A stretch of 64,000 bases of DNA from Streptomyces sp. ERV7. Its GTDB lineage: Bacteria; Actinomycetota; Actinomycetes; Streptomycetales; Streptomycetaceae. The stretch is from positions 310,001 through 374,000 of the forward strand of contig NZ_LYOY01000029.1 in the NCBI RefSeq assembly GCF_001653515.1, in the 5' to 3' direction. A model generated the notes under the pieces. The model saw only the letters and a program-made list of their open reading frames with translations. It was not told where the DNA came from and ran no database searches. Shown here piece after piece: positions 52,809 through 62,305 of the stretch (its first letter is position 1; each line of letters opens with the position of its first letter). The position numbers and the translations under genes were made by a program.

Positions 52809-53812
52809 GCCTTCACCAGACCTTCCATGCGGCCGCCGAGGGCGAGGTAGACGTCTTCCAGGCTCGGCGTGGCCAGGGTGAAGTCGTCGAGGGCGGCGAA
52901 AGCGGGCCCGCCGGTGACCGCCGCGACGGCGGCGCGCGCGGCGTCGGGGCCGAGCCGCAGCACCCAGCGCCGCCCGGACTCCTGCGCGTCCGCGCGCAGC
53001 GCCGCGACCTCGGGCAGCTCGACGGGCGCCCGCTCGCGCCACACCAGCTCGACCCGGACCTCGGAGGCGACCCGTTCCTTCAGGCCCGCCGGGGTGTCGC
53101 AGGCGATGACCTTGCCGCGGTCGAGGACGGCGACCCGGTCGAGCACGGTCTCGGCCTCGATGACGTTGTGGGTGACCAGCAGCACGGTCGCGCCGCGCTC
53201 GGCCCGGCGGCGGTCCACGGCGGCCCAGACGGCCCGCCGGGCCACCGGGTCCATACCGGTGGTCGGCTCGTCGAGGACCAGCACGGGCCGGTCGCCGACG
53301 AGGGCCGCGGCGAAGCAGGCGAGCCGCCGCTGTCCGCCGGAGAGCTTCTTGAGCGGCCGCCCGGCGAGCCCGGTCAGCCCGAGCTCCTCCAGCACGGCGT
53401 CGCGCTCGGCCCGTGCGTCGCGGGCGGTGAGCCCGCGCAGCCGGCCGGTGGTCTCGGCGGCGAGCGAGACGGTCAGCTCGTCCAGGGCGGTGGACTCCTG
53501 CCCGAGGTAGCCGATCAGCCGGGCGGCCCGCTCGGGGTGGCGCACCAGATCGTGGCCGAGCACGTCGACGCTGCCGGAGTCCGGCCGCATCAGCCCGGTG
53601 AGCTGGCGCACCAGGGTCGACTTGCCCGCGCCGTTGGGCCCGAGCAGGCCGAAGATCTCACCGCGGCCCACGTCGAGGTCGATCCCGTCGGTGGCCCTGA
53701 TCTCGGGCGTACCGGCCGAGCCGCGCCGTCCGCGTGCGGCGGGGTACGTCTTGGTGAGGCCCCGCACCGCGCAAACGGTGCCGGCCCGCGCCCCTGCTGT
53801 GCCGGTACTCAC
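52805..53812 (-). CDS. ABC transporter ATP-binding protein
   Basis: 335-aa ATPase: Walker A GPNGAGKST (58-66), Q-loop YLGQES, signature LSGGQ (156-160), Walker B LVLDE (177-181), H-loop THNVIEAE. A C-terminal ferredoxin-like extension of about 90 residues is typical of DrrA-like exporters. GTG at 53812 (MSTGTAGA) is chosen because the open frame beyond is arginine-rich. Coupled to the permease gene by GTGA. Confidence 0.93.
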   Translation of the reverse strand: MSTGTAGARAGTVCAVRGLTKTYPAARGRRGSAGTPEIRATDGIDLDVGRGEIFGLLGPNGAGKSTLVRQLTGLMRPDSGSVDVLGHDLVRHPERAARLIGYLGQESTALDELTVSLAAETTGRLRGLTARDARAERDAVLEELGLTGLAGRPLKKLSGGQRRLACFAAALVGDRPVLVLDEPTTGMDPVARRAVWAAVDRRRAERGATVLLVTHNVIEAETVLDRVAVLDRGKVIACDTPAGLKERVASEVRVELVWRERAPVELPEVAALRADAQESGRRWVLRLGPDAARAAVAAVTGGPAFAALDDFTLATPSLEDVYLALGGRMEGLVKA

Positions 53813-53927
53813 GGACAACGAGCCTACGGGGTCGGTGGCGCCGCTCCGTCCCCGGACCCCGGTTTGTTCCGTTCGCCGAACGACCACCGCGACCGCACAC
53901 CGCCGGCAGAGGCGCCCCGGACCCCCC

Positions 53928-55181
53928 TCAGTCCCCGACAGGGGCCCGCTCCGCCGCCGCCCTGACATCGATCTCCCGCCAGAACCCCGCCCGGATCGCG
54001 TACCGGTCGTGCTCGTCGATCTGGTCGTCCTTGTGGGCGAGCAGCCCGAACCGCGCCGCGTACCGCAGCAGTTCGCCGTCGATGCGGTGCGGGATGCGCG
54101 GGTACATGGTGGACAGCTTCGTTACGTGGGCGGTCTCCGGCAGCCGCTCCATCCAGCGGCGCGCGAAGACCTGCCCCACCTCGTACGGGTCGCCGCCGAC
54201 CGTGGTGATGTCCTCCTCGCGGTCCGCCCAGCGCTGCTCCGCGCTGGTCAGCTGGGCGAGGGTGGGCAGCGATGCGGTCTCCGGGGACTCACCGAGGGTG
54301 GAGCCGGGGCGCTCGACCCAGCCTTTGTCGGAGGACCAGCGCAGGGTCGCGTGCGGGGCGTGCGGCGAGGGGGCCTGGGTGCCGGGCGCGCGCAGGCCCG
54401 CCAGGTCCTTGGGGGTGGGCACGCCCTTGACCGTGGTGCCGGGCCCGGGGGCGACCGCCGTGCCGTTGCCGACGGCCGCCGCGGGCTGCGCCGTCCCGTT
54501 CCGTACGGCCGCGGCCTGGGCCTCGGCGGCCCGCTCGGCGGAGGCGGCCAGCGCCGACTCGGGCAGCGGGGCGGAGAGGATGGCGGCGATCTCCGGGCGG
54601 GGGGCGGCGGCCGGGGCGTAGATGGTGCTGAGTTCCTTGACCCGGACCGCCTTGGTGATCCAGGCCCGGTCGAGCACCCGCCGCTCGTCGGCCTCGGCCA
54701 CCAGGTCCTCGGACTGGTTGTAGTCGCCGTCGGCGGCCTGGACGGCCCACAGGTGCACGGCGACCCCGTGCTCCTTGGCCGACATCAGTCCGGGCAGCAG
54801 ATCGCCGTCCCCGGTCACCAGGACGACATCGGAGCAGGCGCGATTTCTGGCCAACTCGGTGAGCTCGGCGTGCATCGCCGCGTCGACGCCCTTCTGGGCC
54901 CACCGCCCGTCGCTCCGGGTCAGTGCGCCCAGCCGGACCGTCACCCGTGACATCACCCGCAACCTGCGGTGTTCCGGCTGGGGCACCCGGTCGGGGGCGC
55001 CGTCGAACCAGTAGATCCGCAGCAGCGGCTGCTCGGTGTCGGCCTCCGCCCGCTCGCGCAGCGCCTGGATCAGGGCGGCATGGTCGACGGTGATCCGTGA
55101 ACGGGCAGGCTCTCCGGCCAGAAGGCTCGCGGCCGCGCCCAACAAGTAACCCGCATCCACAAGGACGACGCAGCGGTCCAC
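53928..55181 (-). CDS. NYN-domain (PIN-like) ribonuclease-type protein
   Basis: 417 aa. N-terminal NYN fold with the acidic active-site set: VVLVDAGYLLGAAA, RIYWFDGAPD, KGVDAAMHAELTELA and DVVLVTGDGDLLPGLMSAKEHG. A long low-complexity Ala/Pro linker (about 195-290) leads to a C-terminal helical module (YEVGQVFARRWMERLP, IPHRIDGELLRYAARFGLL) resembling a winged helix/LOTUS-type RNA-binding unit. GTG at 55181 has AGAGG 9 nt upstream; the GTG at 55190 is adjacent to that site and less likely. Probably processes RNA. A long polypurine tract lies in its leader. Confidence 0.83.
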   Translation of the reverse strand: MDRCVVLVDAGYLLGAAASLLAGEPARSRITVDHAALIQALRERAEADTEQPLLRIYWFDGAPDRVPQPEHRRLRVMSRVTVRLGALTRSDGRWAQKGVDAAMHAELTELARNRACSDVVLVTGDGDLLPGLMSAKEHGVAVHLWAVQAADGDYNQSEDLVAEADERRVLDRAWITKAVRVKELSTIYAPAAAPRPEIAAILSAPLPESALAASAERAAEAQAAAVRNGTAQPAAAVGNGTAVAPGPGTTVKGVPTPKDLAGLRAPGTQAPSPHAPHATLRWSSDKGWVERPGSTLGESPETASLPTLAQLTSAEQRWADREEDITTVGGDPYEVGQVFARRWMERLPETAHVTKLSTMYPRIPHRIDGELLRYAARFGLLAHKDDQIDEHDRYAIRAGFWREIDVRAAAERAPVGD

Positions 55182-55205
55182 GCGTTCCACCCTCTTTCAG
55201 AACCT

Positions 55206-55275
55206 TGAAAATCAAAAGATCAGAGGCAAAGGAGATCAGAGAGATAAGAGTGCAGGAGATCGAGAGATCAGGGAA
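55206..55275. other. Polypurine tract with GATCAGAG repeats
   Basis: On the plus strand about 70 nt are nearly all A and G, with repeated GATCAGAG (55219 and 55234) and GAGATCGAGAGATCAGGG. The complementary pyrimidine-rich sequence would be the mRNA leader of the NYN gene. Rare in such a GC-rich genome. The rest of the 55182-55473 gap holds no gene. Confidence 0.5.
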
Positions 55276-55473
55276 CGTACTTCGGGTTTCCTTCGAGTCT
55301 GCCCGACCCTGCGAGGGTTAACGGCCGGAACTCGATCATCGGCGTGGCGAAGCCGTACCTCGCGCTTCCCTTACGGATGACTACGCATGGTAATGATCCG
55401 AAATGCGCCTTTTACCGGGACATGTGAGGCTGACAGCGGCCCTGGCCCCTAGTCCCCCCAGGAGGCATCCCCC

Positions 55474-55644
55474 ATGGCCAAGAACAAGCAGAACCGCAAG
55501 GAGAAGCAGGCTTCCCAGGCGGAGCGCGGTCAGCAGCAGGCGCAGAGCTCCGCGATGGAGGCGCAGGCCCAGCCGCAGGCCCAGGCACAGGGCAGCCCCG
55601 CGGATGTTGCCCGTAAGCACCAGCGCCGCTTCGGCCACAACTGA
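55474..55644 (+). CDS. Small basic Gln/Ala-rich protein (56 aa)
   Basis: ATG at 55474 has AGGAGG at 9-nt spacing. The product begins MAKNKQNRKEKQASQAERGQ, has a middle rich in Gln-Ala pairs, and ends VARKHQRRFGHN. Highly charged, probably unstructured, no membrane segment. Resembles small conserved streptomycete hypothetical proteins; nucleic-acid binding is possible. Followed by a terminator shared with dnaE. Confidence 0.75.
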   Translation: MAKNKQNRKEKQASQAERGQQQAQSSAMEAQAQPQAQAQGSPADVARKHQRRFGHN

Positions 55645-55670
55645 TAACCGCATACGCACCAGGCACAAAT

Positions 55671-55709
55671 ACGGACGGGGCGCGCCCTTATTGGACGCGC
55701 CCCCTCCGT
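55671..55709. terminator. Bidirectional terminator between 56-aa gene and dnaE
   Basis: ACGGA-c-GGGGCGCG pairs with CGCGCCCC-c-TCCGT across an 11-nt loop, flanked by an A-rich run on the right (U-rich when read toward dnaE's end is on the opposite side). Located 27 nt past the 56-aa stop and 25 nt past dnaE. Confidence 0.7.
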
Positions 55710-55733
55710 ATAAAATAAAAGCCCTACTCCGGG

Positions 55734-58700
55734 TCAGCCCGCCAGACAGGACGGGCCGAGCAGCACCTTCAGATCACCGAAGAGGGCCGGGTCCGGCTGG
55801 ACCCGGTGCCGGTCGAGCCGCAGCACCGTGGTCGTACGCGGCCCCTGGAGCTTGATGCGCACCTCGGTGTTGCCCTTGTGGTGGCCGAGAATCTCGCCCA
55901 GCCGGCTGACCATCGGCGGGGTCACCTTCACCGTCGGGATGGTGAGCACCACGGGTGCGTTGGTCCCCGCCGACGACAGGTCCGGGACCATCAGCTCCAT
56001 CGCGACCAGGCGCGGGATGTCCTCGCGCTTGTCGAGCCGGCCCTTGACGAACACCACCGTGTCCTCGACGAGCTGGGTGGAGACCAGCTGGTAGGTCGCG
56101 GGGAAGAACATGCACTCGATGGAGCCGGCCAGGTCCTCGACGGTGGCGATCGCCCAGGCGTTGCCCTGCTTGGTCATCTTGCGCTGGAGGCCCGAGATGA
56201 TGCCGCCGATCGTCACGACCGCGCCGTCCCCGTGCTCACCTCCGGTGAGCTGCTGGATCGAGGAGTCGCTCTTGTCGGAGAGCACGTGCTCCAGACCGAA
56301 GAGCGGGTGGTCCGACACATACAGACCGAGCATCTCCCGCTCCTGGGCGAGCAGATAGGCCTTCTCCCACTCGACGTCGGAGAACTCGACGTCCAGGCCG
56401 AAGCCCGGCTCGTCGGAGTCGGCCTCGCCCATCCCGCCGAAGAGGTCGAACTGCCCCTCGGCCTCCTTGCGCTTGACCTGCACCACGTTGTCGATCATCG
56501 GCTCGAACTGTGCGGTGAGGCCCTTGCGGGTGTGCTTCATCTCGTCGAAGGCGCCGGCCTTGATCAGCGACTCGACGGTCCGCTTGTTGCAGACGACCGC
56601 CTCGACCTTGTCGAGGAAGTCGGGGAACGAGGTGTACTTCCCCTTCGCCTTGCGGCACTTGATGATCGAGTCCACCACGTTCTGACCGACGTTGCGCACG
56701 GCGGTCAGGCCGAACAGGATCACGTCGTCACCCTGCGCCGAGAAGTTGGACTCGGACTCGTTGACGTTGGGCGGCAGCACCTTGATGCCCATGCGGCGGC
56801 ACTCGTTGAGATAGACCGCCGACTTGTCCTTGTCGTCCTTGACCGAGGTCAGCAGGGCCGCCATGTACTCGGCGGGGTGGTTGGCCTTGAGGTAGGCGGT
56901 CCAGTACGAGACGAGGCCGTACGCGGCGGAGTGGGCCTTGTTGAAGGCGTAGCCGGCGAACGGGACCAGCACGTCCCACAGCTTCTGGATGGCCTCGTCG
57001 CTGTAGCCGTTCTTGCGGGCGCCGGACTGGAAGATGGTGAAGTTCTTCGCCAGCTCGTCGGGCTTCTTCTTGCCCATGACGCGGCGGAGGATGTCGGCCT
57101 CGCCCAGCGAGTACCCGGCGATGATCTGGGCGGCCTTCTGGACCTGCTCCTGGTAGACGATCAGGCCGTAGGTGACCGCCAGGACCTCTTCGAGCGGCTT
57201 CTCCAGCTCGGGGTGGATCGGGGTGATCTCCTGCTGCTTGTTCTTGCGCAGCGCGTAGTTCGTGTGCGAGTTCATGCCCATCGGGCCCGGGCGGTAGAGC
57301 GCGGACACGGCGGAGATGTCTTCGAAGTTGTCGGGCTTCATCAGCCGCAGCAGGGACCGCATGGGCCCGCCGTCGAACTGGAAGACACCGAGGGTGTCGC
57401 CGCGCTGGAGCAGCTCGAAGGTCATCGGGTCGTCGAGCGGCAGCCCGAGCAGGTCGATGTCGATGCCCTTGTTGGACTTCACCATCTTGACGGCGTCGTC
57501 CATGATCGTCAGGTTGCGCAGCCCGAGGAAGTCCATCTTCAGCAGGCCGAGCGACTCACAGCTCGGGTAGTCCCACTGGGTGATGGTCACCCCGTCGGTG
57601 TGGCGCACCCACACCGGCACATGCTCGGTAATGGTCTCGCTGGACATGATCACGCCGGCGGCGTGCACACCCATCTGCCGGACCAGGCCCTCGACGCCCT
57701 TGGCGGTGTCGATGACCTTCTTGACGTCCGGCTCGTTCTCGTACATCCCCCGGATCTCGCCCGCCTCGCTGTAGCGCGGGTGCTTGGGGTCGGTGATGCC
57801 GTTGAGGTCGATGCCCTTGCCGAGGACATCGGCGGGCATCGCCTTGGTGAGCCGGTCGCCCATCGCGTACGGGTAGCCGAGGACGCGCGCGGAGTCCTTG
57901 ATCGCGTTCTTGGCCTTGATCTTGCCGTAGGTGCCGATCATGGCGACCTTGTCGGCGCCGTACTTCTCCGTCACATACCTGATCACCTCGACGCGCCGGC
58001 GCTCGTCGAAGTCGATGTCGACATCGGGCATCGAGACGCGCTCGGGGTTGAGGAACCGCTCGAAGATCAGCCCGTGCGGGATCGGGTCGAGGTCGGTGAT
58101 GCCCATCGCGTACGCCACGATCGAGCCGGCCGCGGAGCCGCGGCCGGGGCCGACCGCGATGCCCTGCTTCTTGGCCCACATGATGAAGTCGGCGACCACG
58201 AGGAAGTAGCCGGGGAAGCCCATCGAGATGATGGTGTCCATCTCGTACTCGGCCTGCTTCATGCGGTCGTCCGGGATGCCTCCCGGGAAGCGGCGGTGCA
58301 TGCCGCGCAGGGTCTCCTCGCGGAACCAGGTGACCTCGGTGTACCCCTCGGGGATGTCGAACTTCGGCATGAGGTTCTTGGCCTCGAACATGCCGCTGAC
58401 GTCGATCTGCTCGGCGACCAGGGCGGTGTTGGCGCAGCCCTGCTGCCAGGCGTCCGAGGCGTCGATCGCGTACATCTCGTCGGTCGACTTCAGGTAGTAG
58501 CCGGTGCCGTCGAACCTGAAGCGGTCGGGGTCCGAGAGGTTCTTGCCGGTCTGGATGCACAGCAGGGCGTCGTGCGCGGTCGCCTCGTGCGCGTACGTGT
58601 AGTGCGAGTCGTTGGTGACCAGGGGCGGGATGCCCAGCTCCTTGCCGATCTTCAGGAGGTCGTCGCGGACCCGGCGCTCGATGTCGATGCCGTGGTCCAT

Positions 58701-59273
58701 CAGCTCCAGGAAGTACCGGTCCTTGCCGAAGATGTCCTGGTAGTCGGAGGCGGCCTGGCGGGCCTCCTCGTACTGCCCCAGGCGCAGCCGGGTCTGGAGC
58801 TCTCCGGAGGGGCAGCCGGTGGAGGCGATCAGGCCCTCCGACCACTTGGAGATGGTCTCCTTGTCCATCCGGGGCCACTTCGTCAGCCAGCCCTCCGCGT
58901 ACGCGTCGGAGGAGAGGCGGAAGAGGTTGTGCAGGCCCGTCGCGTTCGCCGCCCAGATCGTCTTGTGCGTATAACCACCCGAACCGGACACGTCGTCGCG
59001 CTTCTGGTGCGGCTGGCCCCACTGGATCTTGCGCTTGTTGCGGCGGGACTCGGGGGCCACGTACGCCTCGATGCCGATGATCGGCGTGACGCCCGCCTTC
59101 TTCGCCGTGTGGAAGAAGTCGTAGGCCCCGTGCAGGTTGCCGTGGTCGGACATCGCGATGTGCGTCATGCCCATCTCGTTGCACGCGTCGAACATGTCCT
59201 TGAGCCGCGCGGCACCGTCCAGCAGCGAGTACTGGGTGTGTACGTGAAGGTGCGTGAACGGCGGCTTGGACAC
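55734..59273 (-). CDS. dnaE: DNA polymerase III alpha subunit
   Basis: Replicative polymerase, 1179 aa. PHP domain at the N-terminus (HLHVHTQYSLLDG), palm-domain triad in VSMPDVDIDFDERRR with a third acidic residue later, GPGRGSAAGSIVAYA and TYGLIVYQEQVQ of the fingers/thumb, and C-terminal OB fold (GDGAVVTIGGIISGLQRK). GTG at 59273 has GGAGG 8 nt upstream; the open frame extends to 59363 without similarity. Matches the essential actinobacterial DnaE1. Confidence 0.98.
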   Translation of the reverse strand: MSKPPFTHLHVHTQYSLLDGAARLKDMFDACNEMGMTHIAMSDHGNLHGAYDFFHTAKKAGVTPIIGIEAYVAPESRRNKRKIQWGQPHQKRDDVSGSGGYTHKTIWAANATGLHNLFRLSSDAYAEGWLTKWPRMDKETISKWSEGLIASTGCPSGELQTRLRLGQYEEARQAASDYQDIFGKDRYFLELMDHGIDIERRVRDDLLKIGKELGIPPLVTNDSHYTYAHEATAHDALLCIQTGKNLSDPDRFRFDGTGYYLKSTDEMYAIDASDAWQQGCANTALVAEQIDVSGMFEAKNLMPKFDIPEGYTEVTWFREETLRGMHRRFPGGIPDDRMKQAEYEMDTIISMGFPGYFLVVADFIMWAKKQGIAVGPGRGSAAGSIVAYAMGITDLDPIPHGLIFERFLNPERVSMPDVDIDFDERRRVEVIRYVTEKYGADKVAMIGTYGKIKAKNAIKDSARVLGYPYAMGDRLTKAMPADVLGKGIDLNGITDPKHPRYSEAGEIRGMYENEPDVKKVIDTAKGVEGLVRQMGVHAAGVIMSSETITEHVPVWVRHTDGVTITQWDYPSCESLGLLKMDFLGLRNLTIMDDAVKMVKSNKGIDIDLLGLPLDDPMTFELLQRGDTLGVFQFDGGPMRSLLRLMKPDNFEDISAVSALYRPGPMGMNSHTNYALRKNKQQEITPIHPELEKPLEEVLAVTYGLIVYQEQVQKAAQIIAGYSLGEADILRRVMGKKKPDELAKNFTIFQSGARKNGYSDEAIQKLWDVLVPFAGYAFNKAHSAAYGLVSYWTAYLKANHPAEYMAALLTSVKDDKDKSAVYLNECRRMGIKVLPPNVNESESNFSAQGDDVILFGLTAVRNVGQNVVDSIIKCRKAKGKYTSFPDFLDKVEAVVCNKRTVESLIKAGAFDEMKHTRKGLTAQFEPMIDNVVQVKRKEAEGQFDLFGGMGEADSDEPGFGLDVEFSDVEWEKAYLLAQEREMLGLYVSDHPLFGLEHVLSDKSDSSIQQLTGGEHGDGAVVTIGGIISGLQRKMTKQGNAWAIATVEDLAGSIECMFFPATYQLVSTQLVEDTVVFVKGRLDKREDIPRLVAMELMVPDLSSAGTNAPVVLTIPTVKVTPPMVSRLGEILGHHKGNTEVRIKLQGPRTTTVLRLDRHRVQPDPALFGDLKVLLGPSCLAG

Positions 59274-59441
59274 GGCGTGGGCCTCCAGGGCGGGGAGAGG
59301 GGGACAACCGGGAAGTCTACGACGCCGGACTGACAGTCGCCGGGCACTCCGGGGTACGGTCACGCGTTGGAAGGGGCGGAATCACCCGTCCCATTTGTTG
59401 TGCATCACCACCCGCACGTACGCACCAGGAGGCACCCGGCG

Positions 59442-60803
59442 ATGTCGGTCCCGCAGCACACCGCCGATGAGCGCGGCGAGCAGATCCTCTCCGTCTTCGG
59501 CACCGCCTTCGGCGAGCTCCTGGCCGCCGACCCGGCCGCGTTCCGGGTCAAGTTCCGCAAGATGGCGGCCTCCGCGTTCGCCTTCTACCGGGGCACGGCC
59601 TGCCTGTTCTACGCGGACCTGGACCAGGGGGACGCCGGGCGCGGTGACGGGAACATAGCCGGCGGTCCCTACCTGGACGAGCAGACCGGCCGGGTCTGGA
59701 TCCACGGCGATCTGCACGCCGAGAACTTCGGCACGTACATGGACGCCAACGGCCGGCTGATCTTCAACGTGAACGACTTCGACGAGGCGTACGTGGGCCC
59801 CTTCACCTGGGACCTCAAGCGCTTCGCCGCCTCGCTGGCCCTGATCGGCCATGCCAAGGCGCTCAGCGACGAGCAGATCACCGAGCTGGTGCGGACCTAC
59901 GCCGCCGCCTACCGCGAGCGGATCCACGCGCTGGCCGCGGGCGCCAAGGAGGACGAGGTGCCCTCCTTCACCCTGGACACGGCCGACGGGCCGCTGCTCG
60001 GAGCGCTGCGCTCGGCACGCGCGCGTACGCGCTTCTCGCTGCTCGACTCGATGACCGAGATCCGCGAGTACGAGCGCCGCTTCACCGAGGGCGACGGCTC
60101 GATCGAGCTGGACGCGGCCACCCGCTACAAGGTCCTGGCCGCCTTCGACGGCTATCTGGAGACCCTGCCGGACTCCAGCCTGCTGCGGCCCGACTCCTAC
60201 CGGGTCAAGGACGTCGTCGGGCGGCGCGGCATCGGGATCGGATCGGCCGGTCTGCCGTCGTACAACATCCTTCTGGAGGGCCACAGCGACGCGCTGGAGA
60301 ACGACGTCGTGATCTACATGAAGCAGGCGCAGACCCCGGCGGTCTCCCGCCATGTCACCGACCCGGCGGTGCGCGGCTACTTCCAGCACGAGGGCCACCG
60401 CACGGTGATCTCGCAGCGCGCCCTCCAGGACGCCGCCGACCCGTGGCTGGGCTGGACCGAGCTGGACGGGGCGGGCCAGCTGGTCGCCGAGGTGTCGCCG
60501 TACGCGGTGGACCTGGACTGGTCGGACATCGACGACCCGGAGCAGATCGCGGCGGTCGTCGCGGACCTGGGCCGCGCCACCGCGACCATGCACGCGGCGG
60601 CGGATGGCGACACCGGCCCCGCCGAACACGCCGCGCTGGTGCCGTTCTCCACCGAGCGGGCCATAGACGCGGCGATCGCGGCCGACGAGGAGGGCTTCGC
60701 GGACCTCCTCGTGGACTTCGCCCACAGCTACGGCGCACAGGCCCGGGCGGACCACCAGATCTTCGTGGACCTGTTCCGTAACGGTCGGATTCCGGGTCTC
60801 TAG
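59442..60803 (+). CDS. DUF2252 kinase-like protein
   Basis: 453-aa cytoplasmic protein with an aminoglycoside-phosphotransferase/kinase-like fold. Catalytic-loop motif WIHGDLHAENFG at about residue 82 and metal motif NVNDFDEAYVGP at about 102; RFAASLALIG and QRALQDAADPWLG are family segments. ATG at 59442 with AGGAGG 10 nt upstream. Divergent from dnaE across 168 nt. Substrate unknown. Confidence 0.88.
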   Translation: MSVPQHTADERGEQILSVFGTAFGELLAADPAAFRVKFRKMAASAFAFYRGTACLFYADLDQGDAGRGDGNIAGGPYLDEQTGRVWIHGDLHAENFGTYMDANGRLIFNVNDFDEAYVGPFTWDLKRFAASLALIGHAKALSDEQITELVRTYAAAYRERIHALAAGAKEDEVPSFTLDTADGPLLGALRSARARTRFSLLDSMTEIREYERRFTEGDGSIELDAATRYKVLAAFDGYLETLPDSSLLRPDSYRVKDVVGRRGIGIGSAGLPSYNILLEGHSDALENDVVIYMKQAQTPAVSRHVTDPAVRGYFQHEGHRTVISQRALQDAADPWLGWTELDGAGQLVAEVSPYAVDLDWSDIDDPEQIAAVVADLGRATATMHAAADGDTGPAEHAALVPFSTERAIDAAIAADEEGFADLLVDFAHSYGAQARADHQIFVDLFRNGRIPGL

Positions 60804-60858
60804 TCTCACGGAATTCTTAGGCCGCGCCGACAGCGGGCCGTGGCAGACTTCAGCAGCG

Positions 60859-61368
60859 ATGGACGTATCAGGGACCCGGCTCAGAGCGGCACGCGCGGCG
60901 CTTTTCACGGCGCTCGTCGTGGCGCTCTCCAGCGCGTCCCACGTCCTGCTCTCCCGCGTCCCGCTGCCGGTGCCGCTGGTCGCCGGGGCGGCCGGCGCCG
61001 TGTTCCTGATCGCGTACGCGCTGGCGGGCCGGGAGCGCGGCTTCTGGTCGATCGCCGGACTGCTCGTCCCGCTGGAGCTGGCCGCCGACACCGTCCTCTC
61101 GACCGGCCAGCACGTCTGCTACGGGCCCTCCGGCGGCCCGGTGGCGGGCGCGCTGCGGGCGGTGGGCGTGGACGTGCTGTGCGGCGGGAGCGTGGGCACC
61201 GAGCTGCCCGGCGTCGCTCGTGCACTCCGTGGGACGGCGGGGGCCGCCCCGCCCCGCACTGCTCACCGCCGTCTGAGCGACGGCCCCGCCGAGCACAGTG
61301 GCCCGGTCGCACGGGCCCCCGGCACTTTCTCACCTGCCCTACCTGCCACACGGAGAAAACGATCATGA
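60859..61368 (+). CDS. Small membrane protein coupled to DsbA-like gene
   Basis: 169 aa. Four hydrophobic segments (ALFTALVVALSSASHVLL; VPLVAGAAGAVFLIAYALA; FWSIAGLLVPLELAADTVL; PVAGALRAVGVDVLC), with QHVCYGPSGG and DVLCGG carrying two cysteines between and after spans. The C-terminal 50 residues are basic and low-complexity. Its stop overlaps the next ATG (ATGA). Given the neighbour, a membrane partner for thiol-disulfide chemistry is conceivable but unproven. Confidence 0.7.
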   Translation: MDVSGTRLRAARAALFTALVVALSSASHVLLSRVPLPVPLVAGAAGAVFLIAYALAGRERGFWSIAGLLVPLELAADTVLSTGQHVCYGPSGGPVAGALRAVGVDVLCGGSVGTELPGVARALRGTAGAAPPRTAHRRLSDGPAEHSGPVARAPGTFSPALPATRRKRS

Positions 61369-62177
61369 GTAAGCGCAACAGCCAGGCCAACAAGGCAGCC
61401 GCCCGTGACCGGCTGCGACTGGAGCGCGAGCGCCAGGCCAAGAAGGACAAGGTGCGCCGCCAGGTGGTCGTCGCCGCCTCGATCGTCGGCGTCCTCGCGA
61501 TAGCCGGCGGCGTGGGCTACGCGGTCATGCAGGCCAACAAGCCCGGCGCATGGGACGCGGCCAAGGACAAGGCGCTGGTCAAGCCCGCCAACACCACGGG
61601 CGAAGACGGCACCACGGTCGTCATCGGCAAGCCGACGGCCAAGAAGACCCTGGAGATGTACGAGGACGCGCGCTGCCCCGTCTGCTCGGTCTTCGAGCAG
61701 CAGGTCGGCTCCACGGTCAAGAAGGACGTCGACGCCGGCAAGTACAAGGTCCAGTTCATCGGCGCCACCTTCATCGACAACGGCAGCCCGGGCACCGGCT
61801 CCAAGAACGCGCTCAGCGCGCTGGGCGCCGCGCTCAACGTGAGCCCCGAGGCGTTCATGGAGTACAAGGCGCAGCTCTACTCCGCCAAGTGGCACCCGGC
61901 CGAGACCAGCGACAAGTTCGCCAAGGACGACTACCTGCTCCAGGTCGCCGACTCGGTCCCGGCGCTCAAGGGCAACGCCAAGTTCCAGAAGGACGTGCAG
62001 GACGGCACGTTCGACAAGTGGGCGCTCACCATGTCGAAGAAGTTCGACGACAGCGGTGTGACGGCCACGCCGACCCTGAAGATGGACGGCAAGAAGATCA
62101 CCGGCGCGAACAGCGAGAACGCCCCGCAGGACCCGGCGGCGTTCACCGCGGCCATCGACAAGGCCCTGAAGGGCTGA
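61365..62177 (+). CDS. Membrane-anchored DsbA/thioredoxin-fold protein
   Basis: 270 aa. Basic cytoplasmic N-terminus (SKRNSQANKAAARDRLRLERERQ), one span VVVAASIVGVLAIAGGVGYAV, then the DsbA-like domain with ARCPVCSVFEQQ (active site CPVC) and cis-Pro loop VTATPTLKMDG. ATG at 61365 has GGAG 9-10 nt upstream and overlaps the previous stop. Paralogue of the protein at 26020-27027, lacking its Pro-rich tail. Followed by a strong terminator. Confidence 0.9.
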   Translation: MSKRNSQANKAAARDRLRLERERQAKKDKVRRQVVVAASIVGVLAIAGGVGYAVMQANKPGAWDAAKDKALVKPANTTGEDGTTVVIGKPTAKKTLEMYEDARCPVCSVFEQQVGSTVKKDVDAGKYKVQFIGATFIDNGSPGTGSKNALSALGAALNVSPEAFMEYKAQLYSAKWHPAETSDKFAKDDYLLQVADSVPALKGNAKFQKDVQDGTFDKWALTMSKKFDDSGVTATPTLKMDGKKITGANSENAPQDPAAFTAAIDKALKG

Positions 62178-62234
62178 CGGGGGTCCGGAGACCCTCCCAC
62201 GGCCCCGAACGCTGACGCGCGCTCAGGTGGCCGC

Positions 62235-62281
62235 GAGCGAACGGGCGGACAAACATCTGCCGCGAGTCTGCCCGTTCGCTC
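62235..62281 (+). terminator. Strong terminator after DsbA-like gene
   Basis: GAGCGAACGGGCGGAC pairs with GTCTGCCCGTTCGCTC (16 bp, one wobble) across a 15-nt loop, 58 nt after the stop and 25 nt before phoD. Confidence 0.8.
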
Positions 62282-62305
62282 TACTCATCAGTAAGGTGTG
62301 CGGCT

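Noticed and set aside
62271..62305. PHO box upstream of phoD
   Set aside because: GTTCGCTctacTCATC is only a weak match and its first part belongs to the terminator stem of the previous gene.
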